Origin: Vibrio sp. 10N.261.55.A7
GTDB taxonomy: Bacteria; Pseudomonadota; Gammaproteobacteria; Enterobacterales; Vibrionaceae
DNA: 64,000 nucleotides
Reading direction: 5' to 3'
Assembly: GCF_002877365.1 (NCBI RefSeq)
Contig: NZ_MCWZ01000299.1
Span: forward strand, 1 to 64,000
Below the pieces are notes generated by a model. That model did no database searches, was not told where the DNA came from, and saw only the letters and a program-made list of their open reading frames with translations. A program made the position numbers and the translations under genes. Positions 50,303 through 61,233 of the stretch are shown in pieces. The stretch's first letter is position 1. Each line of letters starts with the position of its first letter.

Positions 50303-50560
50303 CTATTTAGCTGTAGAAGTGCGATGTTGGTGAACTGCAGCAGAGATAGCGGCAACAACGTTCGGACTTATAGCAGAAGGATTTGATTGAACTTTATTAT
50401 TTTGAATGGGTGTAGCGAAGGACTCAGGTGCTTCAGTTGGCACAAGTCTCGACATTAACCTTACAAGGTATACAAGAATAGTTAGGAAAATAAAGACAAC
50501 TGTCATACCCGTCATCATGAGGGTTGCAGCGTCTCCTAGCAGGCTTCCAATGTTTGTCAT
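50303..50560 (-). CDS. oadG: Oxaloacetate decarboxylase, gamma subunit
   Basis: Small membrane subunit that holds alpha and beta together and binds zinc. The 85 residues have one transmembrane helix (MTGMTVVFIFLTILVYLV) and end in a His-containing tail (AVHQHRTSTAK). First gene of oadGAB. Confidence 0.95.
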   Translation of the reverse strand: MTNIGSLLGDAATLMMTGMTVVFIFLTILVYLVRLMSRLVPTEAPESFATPIQNNKVQSNPSAISPNVVAAISAAVHQHRTSTAK

Positions 50561-50823
50561 GTTGCTTCCTTTCTTTGTCTTCCTGACAATTTATGTCGAA
50601 CAATTCCGTAATTTATATCGACAGTGATCTAGGATTATCTCGATTAGTAAAAGATTGTCAATTTTGTTTAACCAACTCTTAATGATAATGCACAAAATTG
50701 ATGGTTTTTTCATCACCAAAATCACATAACTCTATTTTTATCCCACTTTACAGGAGAAAAGACCAATCAATATAGACGGTTAAATCAAAAAACATGCAGA
50801 TACACAGATGTTATCAAGTAAAT

Positions 50824-50837
50824 TTGATATTTATCAA
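50824..50837. promoter_or_regulatory. FNR box upstream of oadGAB
   Basis: TTGATATTTATCAA fits TTGAT-N4-ATCAA exactly and lies 264 bp upstream of oadG in an AT-rich 366-bp spacer. The rest of the spacer holds only the tRNA terminator and an unassigned inverted repeat TGATG...CATCA near 50699-50715. Confidence 0.5.
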
Positions 50838-50891
50838 TTAAAACAATAGGTTGATTTTTTAGTGTTGCAAGAATGATAATGGGATGTTAAT

Positions 50892-50922
50892 AAAAAGCCC
50901 CGCTATAATAGCGGGGCTTTTT
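50892..50922 (-). terminator. Terminator of the tRNA array
   Basis: A 13-bp perfect stem (50892-50904 with 50910-50922) with a T run lies just after the last tRNA-Arg. Confidence 0.9.
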
Positions 50923-50926
50923 AAGG

Positions 50927-51003
50927 TGGCGCGTCCTGGAGGATTCGAACCTCCGACCGCCTGGTTCGTAGCCAGGTACTCTATCCAGCTGAGCTAAGGA
51001 CGC
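50927..51003 (-). tRNA. tRNA-Arg (ACG)
   Basis: 77 nt with encoded CCA. Anticodon loop CTACGAA in a CCTGG/CCAGG stem; acceptor stem GCGTCCT/AGGACGC (type A). Last gene of the array. Confidence 0.98.
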
Positions 51004-51056
51004 ACTGGGTTTTGATATCAATAAGTATCAATATCAGGGTCAACAACCCTTTATAG

Positions 51057-51133
51057 TGGCGCGCTCTGGAGGATTCGAACCTCCGACCGCCTGGTTCGTA
51101 GCCAGGTACTCTATCCAGCTGAGCTAAGAGCGC
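51057..51133 (-). tRNA. tRNA-Arg (ACG)
   Basis: 77 nt with encoded CCA; same body and anticodon ACG but acceptor stem GCGCTCT/AGAGCGC (type B), a compensated two-pair difference. Confidence 0.98.
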
Positions 51134-51190
51134 ACAGGTTTCGATAACAAATCTATAATTCATCATCAGGATTATAACAACCCTTAAAAG

Positions 51191-51267
51191 TGGCGCGTCC
51201 TGGAGGATTCGAACCTCCGACCGCCTGGTTCGTAGCCAGGTACTCTATCCAGCTGAGCTAAGGACGC
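51191..51267 (-). tRNA. tRNA-Arg (ACG)
   Basis: 77 nt with encoded CCA; anticodon ACG, type A acceptor stem (GCGTCCT). Confidence 0.98.
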
Positions 51268-51321
51268 ACAAGTTTTGACATTAACAAGGCTAATATCAGG
51301 GTTATAGAAACCCTTAAATAG

Positions 51322-51398
51322 TGGCGCGCTCTGGAGGATTCGAACCTCCGACCGCCTGGTTCGTAGCCAGGTACTCTATCCAGCTGAGCTAAGAGCGC
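51322..51398 (-). tRNA. tRNA-Arg (ACG)
   Basis: 77 nt with encoded CCA; anticodon ACG, type B acceptor stem (GCGCTCT). Confidence 0.98.
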
Positions 51399-51473
51399 AC
51401 AGGTTTCGATATCGATCTATTTTGGTTGCTATACAAATAAAATCAATATCAGGATTATTAAAACCCTTTATAG

Positions 51474-51550
51474 TGGCGCGCTCTGGAGGATTCGAACCTC
51501 CGACCGCCTGGTTCGTAGCCAGGTACTCTATCCAGCTGAGCTAAGAGCGC
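51474..51550 (-). tRNA. tRNA-Arg (ACG)
   Basis: 77 nt with encoded CCA; anticodon ACG, type B acceptor stem (GCGCTCT). Confidence 0.98.
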
Positions 51551-51615
51551 GCAAGTTTGTGAACAACATCACAATACATTTCTTTTGGAACAAAAAAATT
51601 GACTCAAGGTCAATA

Positions 51616-51710
<95 letters not shown>

Positions 51711-51739
51711 GCATTGTAAATTTTCATTCTTTAAAAGAA

Positions 51740-51816
51740 TGGCGCGTCCTGGAGGATTCGAACCTCCGACCGCCTGGTTCGTAGCCAGGTACTCTATCCA
51801 GCTGAGCTAAGGACGC
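51740..51816 (-). tRNA. tRNA-Arg (ACG)
   Basis: 77 nt with encoded CCA; anticodon ACG, type A acceptor stem (GCGTCCT). Lies between the two serine tRNAs. Confidence 0.98.
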
Positions 51817-51881
51817 ACATTTTGTTCTCTGCTTGTCTGCTACAACAAGTCATCTATTTGCATGCTAAAACAAATAAGCAA

Positions 51882-51977
<96 letters not shown>

Positions 51978-52124
51978 GTCTTGCGGAGGCACATATTACG
52001 ATTTACCAAAAATATGTCAAACACTTTCTTGGCAAAAAGATTAAAAAAAACGTCAACCGTTGGCTATTTAATCAAAGCGATGTGAAATCACTCTTTTTAC
52101 TCGTAATATCTATTTTTAACGCAC

Positions 52125-52150
52125 AAAAAAGGCCAGCACAATCGCTAGCC
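52125..52150 (-). terminator. Terminator after csrA
   Basis: A 7-bp stem (GGCTAGC/GCTGGCC with one G-U pair on the transcript) followed by six Ts on the minus strand. Confidence 0.82.
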
Positions 52151-52162
52151 ATTCATTCAGTT

Positions 52163-52360
52163 TTAGTAGTTGCCTGGTGCAACGTTACCATTACCTTTTT
52201 CTGCTTGAATTCGCATGTAGATTTCTTCACGGTGGACAGAAACCTCTTTTGGAGCATTTACACCGATACGTACTTGATTACCTTTTACACCAAGAACAGT
52301 GACCGTGACTTCATCACCGATCATAAGAGTTTCACCAACGCGGCGAGTCAAAATTAGCAT
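52163..52360 (-). CDS. csrA: Carbon storage regulator CsrA
   Basis: RNA-binding dimer that represses or activates translation at GGA motifs. The 65 residues start [20 protein letters not shown] and contain the RNA-contact region [17 protein letters not shown] chose the ATG at 52360, with AAGGAGC 6 bases upstream. That ribosome binding site itself has a GGA and fits CsrA autoregulation (inference). It is followed by the Ser/Arg tRNA array, as in E. coli. Confidence 0.98.
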   Translation of the reverse strand: MLILTRRVGETLMIGDEVTVTVLGVKGNQVRIGVNAPKEVSVHREEIYMRIQAEKGNGNVAPGNY

Positions 52361-52451
52361 TACTAGCTCCTTGAGTAGTCTCAAATAAATTTGTTACGAA
52401 AGTATTATCTAACAAAAGTTATATTTTCGTAAACATTAATGTTAACCAATA

Positions 52452-53639
52452 TTAGCCTAAAAACATGTGTTTTTGATGGTCATCGAATACTTGGCCTTGG
52501 GCAAGATAAGCATCATGTAGGATATGAGCTGCATTATCTACGCAATCTTGAAATAAAACGACAGTCAATGAGTCATTATCAATGAAACAGTCAATAACGT
52601 TAATTTCACTTTTCGCTAACAACTGTGTAGATGACTTAATCAATCCTTTTGCTCGCAAACCAACGACCGTTAACAGGCTTACATTAGAACTATTACGGAT
52701 TTTATCTCTGAACACCAGATCCAATTTTGAAATTGAGTCGTATTCAATCACTATGTAGGCACAATCTGCATGGCTGATCACATTCCATACATTGATTCCT
52801 AACATTTGACACTGAGTTGTAGCACTCACTAGATCGGCAGAGTCGATCTTTATTCGCAACATATTTCGGCTAATAGCTAAACCGGTGACGTCTTGAGTAG
52901 GCTCTTCTCCTAGAATGAGACTGCCTTTGTTACTGTCAAAAGTAGAAAGAACCCGCAGTGGTACTTCGTGTTTCCAAGCATATTGGACAGAAGGTAAATG
53001 TAAAACCTTGGCGCCTTTGCGAGCCATTTGTTCCATTGAAGGAAAGTCAATGATGTCCAACTTTTTCGCTTTGGGAACGACTCTAGGGTCACAGGTGTAA
53101 ATACCATCAACATCGGTAAAGATTTGGCACTCTTTTGCTCGCAGTGCTCCTGCTAATGTGACGGCACTAGTATCCGAACCACCGCGCCCAAGAGTGGTGA
53201 TATCACCGTTATCATTGATTCCCTGAAAACCTGCAACGATGACAATTGTACCCAAATCTAACAGAGCGCTAATCACATCTGTTTTGATACACTGGATAGT
53301 CGCTTCATTATGCTGGCTATCTGTCTCAATCCGAGCCTGTGTGGCCGTTAAAGAACGGGCTTGATAACCCAATTTATTCAGAGTCATGGCAAGAAGAGCC
53401 ATAGAGACCTGCTCGCCTGAAGAGAGCAAGACATCTAACTCCCGAGCATTGGGTACACTGTCGACTTGCTTGGCTAGAGACATCAAGCGATTCGTCTCGC
53501 CAGACATAGCCGATACAACAACCACAACTTGGTTGCCTTCATTTTTTGCATTAATCACATGCTTGGCGACGGTATGAATTGATTCAATTGTTCCTACAGA
53601 GGTTCCACCAAACTTTTGTACGATAACGGGCTTTTTCAC
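52452..53639 (-). CDS. lysC: Aspartate kinase, monofunctional
   Basis: Phosphorylates aspartate at the head of the Lys/Met/Thr pathway. The 395 residues have the kinase signature VQKFGGTSVG, VVVVSAMSG, GRGGSDTSA and FTDVDGIYTCDPRVV, then two C-terminal ACT-type repeats from about residue 260. The ACT part departs from classical feedback-site sequences, so allosteric behaviour is unclear. It starts with GTG at 53639. Location between csrA and alaS is usual for vibrios; which isozyme it is cannot be told, so the symbol is tentative. Confidence 0.88.
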   Translation of the reverse strand: MKKPVIVQKFGGTSVGTIESIHTVAKHVINAKNEGNQVVVVVSAMSGETNRLMSLAKQVDSVPNARELDVLLSSGEQVSMALLAMTLNKLGYQARSLTATQARIETDSQHNEATIQCIKTDVISALLDLGTIVIVAGFQGINDNGDITTLGRGGSDTSAVTLAGALRAKECQIFTDVDGIYTCDPRVVPKAKKLDIIDFPSMEQMARKGAKVLHLPSVQYAWKHEVPLRVLSTFDSNKGSLILGEEPTQDVTGLAISRNMLRIKIDSADLVSATTQCQMLGINVWNVISHADCAYIVIEYDSISKLDLVFRDKIRNSSNVSLLTVVGLRAKGLIKSSTQLLAKSEINVIDCFIDNDSLTVVLFQDCVDNAAHILHDAYLAQGQVFDDHQKHMFLG

Positions 53640-53702
53640 CAGTTTTCACCTTCCCAAGACTAAATCTCATAGCACTTACAAAATGGAGTTTCATAAGAGT
53701 CA

Positions 53703-53731
53703 AAACACAAAAACCAAGTTGTTCGCTTGGT
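53703..53731 (-). terminator. Terminator after alaS
   Basis: A 6-bp stem (ACCAAG/CTTGGT) with a 7-base loop, followed on the leftward transcript by TTTTTGTGTTTTG. A second hairpin at 53778-53803 (GCTCAATC/GATTGAGC) lies nearer to the alaS stop without a T run. Confidence 0.6.
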
Positions 53732-53826
53732 GATGTATATCAGCCAATTAAACCACTTGGTTCTATTCGTATTGTTATGCTCAATCAAAAACTATCGATT
53801 GAGCATAGGGTTTCTTCAACGATGCT

Positions 53827-56412
53827 TTATTTTAGACGCTCTTCTAACCAGCCACGAACTGACATAAGAGCTTCAGGTAACGCTTCAACATCGGTACCGC
53901 CAGCTTGAGCCATATCTGGACGACCGCCGCCTTTACCGCCAACTTGCTCAGCAACCATCTTAACGAGGTCACCCGCTTTTACTTTGCCGATTAGGTCTTT
54001 GGTTACACCAGCAATCAAGCCAACTTTACCGTCTGCTACGTTCGCGATCAGGATGATACCGCTACCCACTTGGTTTTTAGCGTTATCAACCATAGTACGT
54101 AGGTTCTTGTTGTCTGCGCCTTCAATTGCAGCAACCAGTACTTTAGTCCCAGAGATGTCTTCTACTTTACCCATTATGTTTGCGCTTTCAGCAGCAGCCA
54201 TCTTCTCTTTAAGCAGTTGGATTTCTTTCTCTAGCGATTTCGCTTTCTTCGCTGACTCAGCCAGCTTCTCTTCGTAAGCGCTATTCTGAGCTTCTACTGC
54301 ATCTAGCGCACCTTCCCCGGTTACTGCTTCGATACGACGAATACCCGCAGCAATGCCACCTTCAGAAGTGATCTTAAATAGGCCGATATCACCTGTATTG
54401 CTCGCGTGAATGCCACCACAAAGCTCAGTAGAGAAGTCGCCCATAGACAGAACGCGTACTTCATCATCGTACTTCTCGCCAAACAGTGCCATTGCACCCT
54501 TTTCTTTCGCTGACTCGATGTCCATGATGTTGGTTTCAATCACGTGGTTCTTACGAACTTGTGCGTTAACCAAGCGCTCTACTTCTTTAAGCTGTTCCGG
54601 TGTTACCGCTTCAAGGTTAGAGAAGTCAAAACGTAGGTTGTCTGGCTTAACTAAAGAACCTTTCTGAGCAACGTGCTCACCTAGAACTTCGCGCAGTGCA
54701 GAGTGAAGTAAGTGCGTTGCAGAGTGGTTTAATGAGATAGCAGCACGACGCTCAGCGTCAACCGTTGCTTGTACTTTATCGCCCTTAGCGAATACACCTT
54801 CAACTAGTTCACCGTGGTGCGAAAATGCGTTACCTAGCTTCTGAGTGTCTTGTACTTTGAATAGACCTGATGCCGTTTTTAGCGTACCAGCATCGCCACA
54901 TTGACCGCCTGACTCAGCGTAGAATGGCGTTTCTTCAAGGATGATGATGGCTTTGTCGCCCGCTGATAGTGAAGAGACTTCTTCGCCGTCAACGAATAGC
55001 GCAGAGATTTCACCTGAACCTTCAGTACCTGTGTAACCACAGAACTCAGTGTTGGTGTCTACTTTGATCGTCGCGTTGTAATCCGTGCCGAATTGGCCAG
55101 CTTCACGTGCACGTTTACGCTGTGCTTCCATCGCCTTCTCAAAGCCTTCTTCATCTATAGTAAAGTCGCGTTCACGAGCTACATCGTTAGTAAGGTCAGC
55201 TGGGAATCCGTATGTGTCGTAAAGTTTGAAAACTGTTTCGCCGTCAAGCTCTTTGCCTTCAAGCGCGTCTAATGCGTCATTAAGAATAACCATGCCGCGC
55301 TCTAGAGTGCGACCAAAGTTTTCTTCTTCAATGCGAAGTACTTTTTCAACAAGCTCTTGCTGTTTCTTAAGTTCATCTGCCGCAGAGCCCATCACTTCAG
55401 CCAGTACACCCACAAGTTTGTGGAAGAACACGCCTTGTGCGCCAAGCTTGTTACCGTGACGAACTGCACGACGAATAATACGACGTAGAACGTAACCACG
55501 ACCTTCGTTTGAAGGCATAACGCCGTCAGCGATTAGGAATGAACAAGAACGGATGTGGTCAGCAATAACGCGCAGCGATTGGTTCGATAGATCGTCATGA
55601 CCCACCACTTCAGCTGTCGCTTTGATTAGCTTTTGGAATACATCAATTTCGTAGTTAGAGTGAACGCCCTGCATGATTGCAGAAATACGCTCAATACCCA
55701 TACCAGTATCTACAGCTGGTTTAGGTAGCGGTTCCATAGTGCCGTCAGCGTGACGGTTGAACTGCATGAATACGTTGTTCCAGATCTCAATGAAACGGTC
55801 ACCATCTTCTTCAGGTGTACCAGGGCGGCCGCCCCAGATGTGCTCACCGTGATCGTAGAAGATTTCAGTACATGGGCCACAAGGACCTGTGTCGCCCATC
55901 GTCCAGAAGTTATCTGACTCGAACTGTTTGCCGCCGTCTTTGTCGCCGATGCGAACGATACGGTCAGCAGGTACACCTACTTTCTTGTTCCAGATATCGA
56001 ATGCTTCATCATCTGTCTCGTATACCGTTACCAGTAGACGATCTTTTGGCAGTTGAAGAGTTTCTGTCAGGAATTCCCAAGCAAACGCAATCGCTTCTTC
56101 TTTGAAATAATCACCAAAGCTGAAGTTGCCTAGCATTTCGAAGAACGTGTGGTGACGAGCCGTGAAACCTACGTTTTCAAGGTCATTGTGTTTACCACCC
56201 GCACGTACACAACGCTGAGCCGTAGTTGCTCGTGTGTAGGCACGCTTTTCGGCGCCTAGGAAGCAATCTTTGAATTGGTTCATACCTGCGTTAGTGAATA
56301 GCAGGGTTGGATCGTTATGTGGAACTAACGATGAACTGTCTACGATTTGGTGTTCTTTGCTCTCAAAGAACTTAAGGAACGCGTTGCGAACCTCATCAGT
56401 GCTCATGTACAT
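53827..56412 (-). CDS. alaS: Alanyl-tRNA synthetase
   Basis: Class II synthetase charging tRNA-Ala, with editing. The 861 residues carry [31 protein letters not shown] (motif 2), the editing-domain [16 protein letters not shown] with the downstream [10 protein letters not shown], and a C-Ala domain ending in [11 protein letters not shown]. The ATG at 56412 follows AGGAAGAG; an internal ATG at 56406 is possible. Confidence 0.98.
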   Translation of the reverse strand: MYMSTDEVRNAFLKFFESKEHQIVDSSSLVPHNDPTLLFTNAGMNQFKDCFLGAEKRAYTRATTAQRCVRAGGKHNDLENVGFTARHHTFFEMLGNFSFGDYFKEEAIAFAWEFLTETLQLPKDRLLVTVYETDDEAFDIWNKKVGVPADRIVRIGDKDGGKQFESDNFWTMGDTGPCGPCTEIFYDHGEHIWGGRPGTPEEDGDRFIEIWNNVFMQFNRHADGTMEPLPKPAVDTGMGIERISAIMQGVHSNYEIDVFQKLIKATAEVVGHDDLSNQSLRVIADHIRSCSFLIADGVMPSNEGRGYVLRRIIRRAVRHGNKLGAQGVFFHKLVGVLAEVMGSAADELKKQQELVEKVLRIEEENFGRTLERGMVILNDALDALEGKELDGETVFKLYDTYGFPADLTNDVARERDFTIDEEGFEKAMEAQRKRAREAGQFGTDYNATIKVDTNTEFCGYTGTEGSGEISALFVDGEEVSSLSAGDKAIIILEETPFYAESGGQCGDAGTLKTASGLFKVQDTQKLGNAFSHHGELVEGVFAKGDKVQATVDAERRAAISLNHSATHLLHSALREVLGEHVAQKGSLVKPDNLRFDFSNLEAVTPEQLKEVERLVNAQVRKNHVIETNIMDIESAKEKGAMALFGEKYDDEVRVLSMGDFSTELCGGIHASNTGDIGLFKITSEGGIAAGIRRIEAVTGEGALDAVEAQNSAYEEKLAESAKKAKSLEKEIQLLKEKMAAAESANIMGKVEDISGTKVLVAAIEGADNKNLRTMVDNAKNQVGSGIILIANVADGKVGLIAGVTKDLIGKVKAGDLVKMVAEQVGGKGGGRPDMAQAGGTDVEALPEALMSVRGWLEERLK

Positions 56413-56662
56413 GCAGCTCTTCCTGAAAATAGTCGAGTTAGAATTTTGCCGTATTGTAGATCATGGTTAAGGCTTCGACTAGTTTTCTTGTAGAAAAGAC
56501 ACCCTTGGGCAGGATTTTAGAGGGAATTCGATAAAATTAAGAATATTCCACTATATCGAGCCGTGGAAAAGCAGAACTAAATTGGTGACCTATCGGCTAA
56601 GAAAACTCGGACTACGAAAGAGAGTTTGTTAAAGGTATGCACGACGGGGCTACTCCAATAAA

Positions 56663-56691
56663 AAAGCCCCGCATAAAAAATGCGAGGCTTT
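56663..56691 (-). terminator. Terminator after recA
   Basis: A 12-bp stem (one G-U pair on the transcript) with a six-T tail. The remaining 56413-56662 spacer, where recX is expected, contains no usable reading frame. Confidence 0.85.
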
Positions 56692-56745
56692 AAGTTCTTT
56701 AAAAGCGGATGCTTCTTTTAAACATCCACTCTATAAAACGTTAGC

Positions 56746-57786
56746 TTATAACTCTTCGTTTTCTTCTTCTTTCTCTGCATCTTTCTCTTCAAGAACAGCA
56801 GGAGTCAGTAGCAATTCACGAAGTTTAGTATCAATCTCTAGAGCAACTTCTGGATTTTCACGTAGGTATTTACCAGCGTTAGCTTTACCTTGACCGATCT
56901 TGTCGCCTTTGTAGCTGTACCAAGCGCCAGCCTTTTCTACCAACTTGTTCTTAACACCTAAGTCGATAAGCTCACCTTCACGGTTGAAGCCTTTACCGTA
57001 AAGAATTTGAGTTTCAGCTTGTTTGAATGGTGCAGCAATCTTGTTCTTAACAACCTTGATACGCGTTTCGTTACCAACAACCTCATCACCATCTTTGATT
57101 GCACCCGTACGGCGGATATCTAAACGAACAGAAGCATAGAACTTAAGTGCGTTACCACCTGTTGTTGTTTCTGGGTTACCAAACATCACACCAATCTTCA
57201 TACGGATTTGGTTGATGAAGATAGCCATACAGTTAGACTGCTTAAGGTTACCAGTCAGCTTACGCATTGCTTGAGAAAGCATACGAGCCTGAAGACCCAT
57301 GTGGCTATCGCCCATTTCGCCTTCAATTTCTGCTTTTGGTGTTAGTGCTGCTACTGAGTCAATAACAAGAACGTCGATTGCACCTGAACGAGCCAGTGCA
57401 TCACAGATTTCAAGCGCTTGCTCACCCGTATCTGGTTGAGAAACAAGAAGTGCATCAATATCAACACCCAGCTTTTGAGCGTAGATAGGGTCAAGTGCGT
57501 GCTCTGCATCAACGAAAGCACACGTTTTTCCTACACGTTGTGCCGCTGCAATCAGCTCTAGAGTAAGCGTTGTTTTACCTGAAGATTCAGGGCCATAAAC
57601 CTCAACGATACGCCCCATTGGTAGACCACCAGCACCCAGTGCAATGTCTAAAGAGAGTGAACCCGTTGAGATGGTTTCAACATCCATAGTACGGTTATCA
57701 CCAAGACGCATAATAGAACCTTTACCAAACTGCTTCTCAATTTGGCCAAGGGCTGCGGCTAGTGCTTTTTCTTTATTTGCGTCCAT
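56746..57786 (-). CDS. recA: Recombinase RecA
   Basis: DNA strand-exchange ATPase and SOS co-protease. The 346 residues begin [20 protein letters not shown], with Walker A GPESSGKT (65-72), [15 protein letters not shown] and [20 protein letters not shown] (L2 loop), and an acidic tail [14 protein letters not shown] chose the ATG at 57786, with GGAG 6 bases upstream; 57798 is an alternative. A LexA box lies upstream. No recX follows it. Confidence 0.98.
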   Translation of the reverse strand: MDANKEKALAAALGQIEKQFGKGSIMRLGDNRTMDVETISTGSLSLDIALGAGGLPMGRIVEVYGPESSGKTTLTLELIAAAQRVGKTCAFVDAEHALDPIYAQKLGVDIDALLVSQPDTGEQALEICDALARSGAIDVLVIDSVAALTPKAEIEGEMGDSHMGLQARMLSQAMRKLTGNLKQSNCMAIFINQIRMKIGVMFGNPETTTGGNALKFYASVRLDIRRTGAIKDGDEVVGNETRIKVVKNKIAAPFKQAETQILYGKGFNREGELIDLGVKNKLVEKAGAWYSYKGDKIGQGKANAGKYLRENPEVALEIDTKLRELLLTPAVLEEKDAEKEEENEEL

Positions 57787-57871
57787 CTCTATCTCCATAC
57801 GGTTCGTAACGTTGGATACGAACTTGACTATACTGATTACCCAAAAGGGTTTCTAATTGGTTTTTATTATA

Positions 57872-57887
57872 CTGTTGATTCATACAG
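57872..57887. promoter_or_regulatory. LexA (SOS) box upstream of recA
   Basis: CTGTTGATTCATACAG has both conserved half-sites CTGT-N8-ACAG and lies 86 bp before the recA ATG, where SOS control is expected. Confidence 0.88.
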
Positions 57888-57964
57888 TGTCCATACCTGT
57901 ATGAAAAAAATAATAGCGTAGTATTGTTTGTGCCACACGAAATGTTGTCAATTCTTTAGCACGA

Positions 57965-58459
57965 TTATTGGATGCAATTACTCAAATGTTCACTAACAAC
58001 TTGAAGTGCATGCTTTATTGCTTGTGAGCGGACTTCTGCTCGGTCACCTTTAAAACAGATAGTCTCTACCTTATGCCAATCCTTTAAATTAGCCCAAGCG
58101 AAGCAAACTGTGCCAACTGGCTTCCCTTCCGTTACACCACCAGGGCCTGCAATGCCACTGATCGATACCGCTATCGTTGCTCTAGAGTGAGCGAGTGCGC
58201 CGTTGACCATTTCGACTACCGTCGACTGACTCACTGCACCATGCAAAATCAGTGTCTGTTGAGAAACACCAAGCATTTCCATCTTAGCTTCATTGCTGTA
58301 AGTGACAAAAGCACGGTCAAACCAGGCTGAACTGCCCGCAATATCGGTTACGGCGGTTGCAACGCCGCCGCCAGTGCAAGACTCAGCCGTCGCCAAGATC
58401 TGATTGTTTTCGAATAGCTGCTGACCAACTTTTTGACTGAGTAACGTAAGTGCGTCCAT
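57965..58459 (-). CDS. pncC: Nicotinamide-nucleotide amidase PncC (CinA C-terminal type)
   Basis: Deamidates NMN to NaMN in pyridine nucleotide recycling. The 164 residues correspond to the CinA C-terminal domain alone: TAESCTGGGVATAVTDIAGSS, FVTYSNEAK, ISGIAGPGG and KPVGTVCFAW. I chose the ATG at 58459 (MDALTLLSQKVG), as in E. coli; upstream in-frame codons do not resemble the family. It lies between recA and divergent mutS. Confidence 0.93.
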   Translation of the reverse strand: MDALTLLSQKVGQQLFENNQILATAESCTGGGVATAVTDIAGSSAWFDRAFVTYSNEAKMEMLGVSQQTLILHGAVSQSTVVEMVNGALAHSRATIAVSISGIAGPGGVTEGKPVGTVCFAWANLKDWHKVETICFKGDRAEVRSQAIKHALQVVSEHLSNCIQ

Positions 58460-58565
58460 GTCTGAAAAACCTCTCTGTAACTTCATCGCGTGAATTTGGA
58501 TCTTTTCGCGTTGATCGTATTCACGTATCCTAAGCCGCAATAGTAAAAAACAAAAGAAATGAACT

Positions 58566-61127
58566 GTGAAAGCCGATCAAAAACACACCCCAATGATGAA
58601 ACAATATCTCGGATTGAAAGCTGAGAATCCAGATATTCTCTTGTTCTATCGTATGGGGGACTTCTATGAACTGTTTTACGATGATGCCAAACGCGCTTCG
58701 CAGTTACTCGATATCTCGTTAACAAAACGCGGGGCTTCCGCAGGAGAGCCAATCCCAATGGCTGGCGTGCCTTATCACGCAGTCGAAGGCTATTTGGCTA
58801 AACTGGTTCAATTAGGAGAGTCTGTCGCCATCTGTGAACAGGTTGGCGATCCTGCCACATCTAAAGGCCCTGTCGAGCGAAAAGTCGTCCGTATTGTCAC
58901 GCCTGGCACAGTGACCGACGAAGCACTGCTTTCTGAACGTGTCGATAACCTGATCGCCGCTATCTATCACCACGGTGATAAATTTGGTTACGCAACGCTA
59001 GATATGACGTCTGGTCGTTTTCAGTTAATTGAACCAGAAACAGAAGAAGCAATGGCGGCCGAACTTCAGAGAACCTCACCGAGAGAGTTGCTGTTCCCTG
59101 AGGACTTTGAGCCGGTTCATCTGATGACAAACCGAAATGGCAATCGTCGTCGTCCAGTGTGGGAGTTTGAACTCGATACTGCAAAGCAGCAATTGAACCA
59201 ACAGTTTGGTACTCGTGATCTTGTGGGGTTTGGGGTTGAGCAGGCTGACTTAGGATTATGCGCTGCAGGTTGTTTGATTCAATACGTGAAAGACACCCAA
59301 CGTACTACCCTGCCCCATATCCGTTCTTTGACTTATGATCGACAAGATCATTCCGTGATCTTAGATGCGGCAACCAGACGTAACCTAGAGATCACTCAAA
59401 ACCTCTCTGGTGGTCTAGACAACACCTTGGCTGAAGTCCTTGATCATAGCTCAACAGCGATGGGTAGCCGGATGCTCAAACGCTGGCTTCATCAACCCAT
59501 GCGTTGTATTGATACTTTGAATCAACGTCTTGATGCCATTGGTGAAATCAAAGAGCTCTCTTTATACAGCGACTTACAGCCGACTCTAAAACAAATCGGT
59601 GATATTGAACGAATCCTCGCGCGCTTAGCACTTCGGTCCGCGCGCCCAAGGGATTTGGCCCGTCTACGCCAAGCGTTAGCGCAACTGCCCGAGTTAGAAA
59701 CGACGTTAGCCGAATTAAAGCAGCCTTATCTGACAAAACTCCGTCAATTCTCATCGCCATTCGAAGAAGTGCAACAGTTGCTTGAGCGCGCTATCAAAGA
59801 GAATCCGCCCGTTGTCATTCGTGATGGTGGCGTTATTGCCACAGGTTACAGTGCGGAATTAGACGAATGGCGAGATCTCGCTGACGGTGCCACTGAATTT
59901 TTGAATAAGCTTGAGGAAGAAGAGCGCGAGCGACACGGGATCGATACGCTAAAAGTGGGTTATAACGCTGTACATGGCTTCTTCATTCAGGTCAGTCGAG
60001 GTCAAAGTCACCTTGTTCCCGCTCACTACGTCAGACGCCAGACACTCAAAAATGCAGAACGCTATATCATTCCAGAGCTTAAAGAGCACGAAGATAAAGT
60101 GCTCAACTCAAAATCCAAGGCCCTAGCCATTGAAAAGAAACTTTGGGATGAACTCTTTGACCTTCTTTTACCGCATTTAGAAAGGCTGCAGAATATCGCT
60201 TCGGCCATCTCTCAAATCGATGTTCTACAAAATCTCGCCGAGCGTGCTGAAAGTTTAGATTATTGCCGACCGACATTGAGCAGCGATGTTGGTATTCATA
60301 TACAAGCAGGTCGCCACCCAGTGGTGGAAACCGTCATGGATGCGCCGTTTATCGCGAACCCTATTGAGCTAAATGAACAACGTAAAATGCTCATTATCAC
60401 CGGTCCTAACATGGGCGGTAAATCGACCTATATGCGTCAGGCAGCACTGATAGCATTGATGGCTCACATTGGCAGCTATGTTCCGGCAGAATCGGCACAA
60501 ATAGGTACTATTGACCGTATATTCACTCGAATTGGCGCATCAGACGACCTAGCTTCGGGTCGCTCGACCTTCATGGTAGAGATGACGGAAACAGCAAATA
60601 TTTTACACAACGCGACGGCTAAAAGCTTAGTGCTTATGGATGAAATCGGTCGAGGAACGAGCACGTATGATGGGCTATCTTTAGCATGGGCAAGTGCTGA
60701 GTGGTTAGCGAGTAATATTGGTTCAATGACGCTCTTTGCCACTCATTATTTTGAGCTTACTGAACTTCCAAATCTGCAGCCTAACTTGGCCAACGTACAT
60801 CTTGATGCAGTGGAGCACGGTGACAGTATCGCTTTCATGCATGCCGTCCAAGAAGGTGCAGCGAGCAAATCTTATGGTTTAGCAGTTGCAGGCCTAGCGG
60901 GTGTACCGAAAAGTGTCATTAAAAATGCGCGCAATAAACTGACTCAGCTAGAACAACTAGGGAACACGACTGAGCAAGCTAAGTCTTCTGCGGTAGATAT
61001 TGCAAATCAACTCAGTTTGATTCCAGAGCCAAGTGAAGTTGAATCGGCCTTGGCAGGAATTGATCCTGATGATCTAACACCGAGACAAGCATTAGAGGCG
61101 CTATATCGATTGAAGAAAATGATTTAG
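58566..61127 (+). CDS. mutS: DNA mismatch repair protein MutS
   Basis: Mismatch sensor and ATPase. The 853 residues have the mismatch-binding [11 protein letters not shown] (Phe-x-Glu) near residue 30, Walker [10 protein letters not shown] (about 613-621), [26 protein letters not shown] and a C-terminal dimer/tetramer tail ending [12 protein letters not shown]. It starts with GTG at 58566; the family sequence ([18 protein letters not shown]) begins right after. The nearest ATG is out of frame. Confidence 0.97.
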   Translation: MKADQKHTPMMKQYLGLKAENPDILLFYRMGDFYELFYDDAKRASQLLDISLTKRGASAGEPIPMAGVPYHAVEGYLAKLVQLGESVAICEQVGDPATSKGPVERKVVRIVTPGTVTDEALLSERVDNLIAAIYHHGDKFGYATLDMTSGRFQLIEPETEEAMAAELQRTSPRELLFPEDFEPVHLMTNRNGNRRRPVWEFELDTAKQQLNQQFGTRDLVGFGVEQADLGLCAAGCLIQYVKDTQRTTLPHIRSLTYDRQDHSVILDAATRRNLEITQNLSGGLDNTLAEVLDHSSTAMGSRMLKRWLHQPMRCIDTLNQRLDAIGEIKELSLYSDLQPTLKQIGDIERILARLALRSARPRDLARLRQALAQLPELETTLAELKQPYLTKLRQFSSPFEEVQQLLERAIKENPPVVIRDGGVIATGYSAELDEWRDLADGATEFLNKLEEEERERHGIDTLKVGYNAVHGFFIQVSRGQSHLVPAHYVRRQTLKNAERYIIPELKEHEDKVLNSKSKALAIEKKLWDELFDLLLPHLERLQNIASAISQIDVLQNLAERAESLDYCRPTLSSDVGIHIQAGRHPVVETVMDAPFIANPIELNEQRKMLIITGPNMGGKSTYMRQAALIALMAHIGSYVPAESAQIGTIDRIFTRIGASDDLASGRSTFMVEMTETANILHNATAKSLVLMDEIGRGTSTYDGLSLAWASAEWLASNIGSMTLFATHYFELTELPNLQPNLANVHLDAVEHGDSIAFMHAVQEGAASKSYGLAVAGLAGVPKSVIKNARNKLTQLEQLGNTTEQAKSSAVDIANQLSLIPEPSEVESALAGIDPDDLTPRQALEALYRLKKMI

Positions 61128-61169
61128 CCATTTTCCTAAGACTTGCTATGCGCTGATGCAAACCAATAC

Positions 61170-61207
61170 AAAAAGCCCTGCTATTTTCACAAATAGCAGG
61201 GCTTTTT
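61170..61207. terminator. Bidirectional terminator between mutS and rpoS
   Basis: A 17-bp perfect stem (61170-61186 with 61191-61207) with a 4-base loop and A/T ends, shared by convergent genes. Confidence 0.9.
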
Positions 61208-61233
61208 CATTGATACCTAAATTAGATAGTGAG

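Noticed and set aside
50820-50842. LuxR-type operator upstream of oadG
   Set aside because: The arms TTGATA and TATCAA are 2 bp apart, two fewer than in the LuxR consensus, and fit the FNR box exactly.
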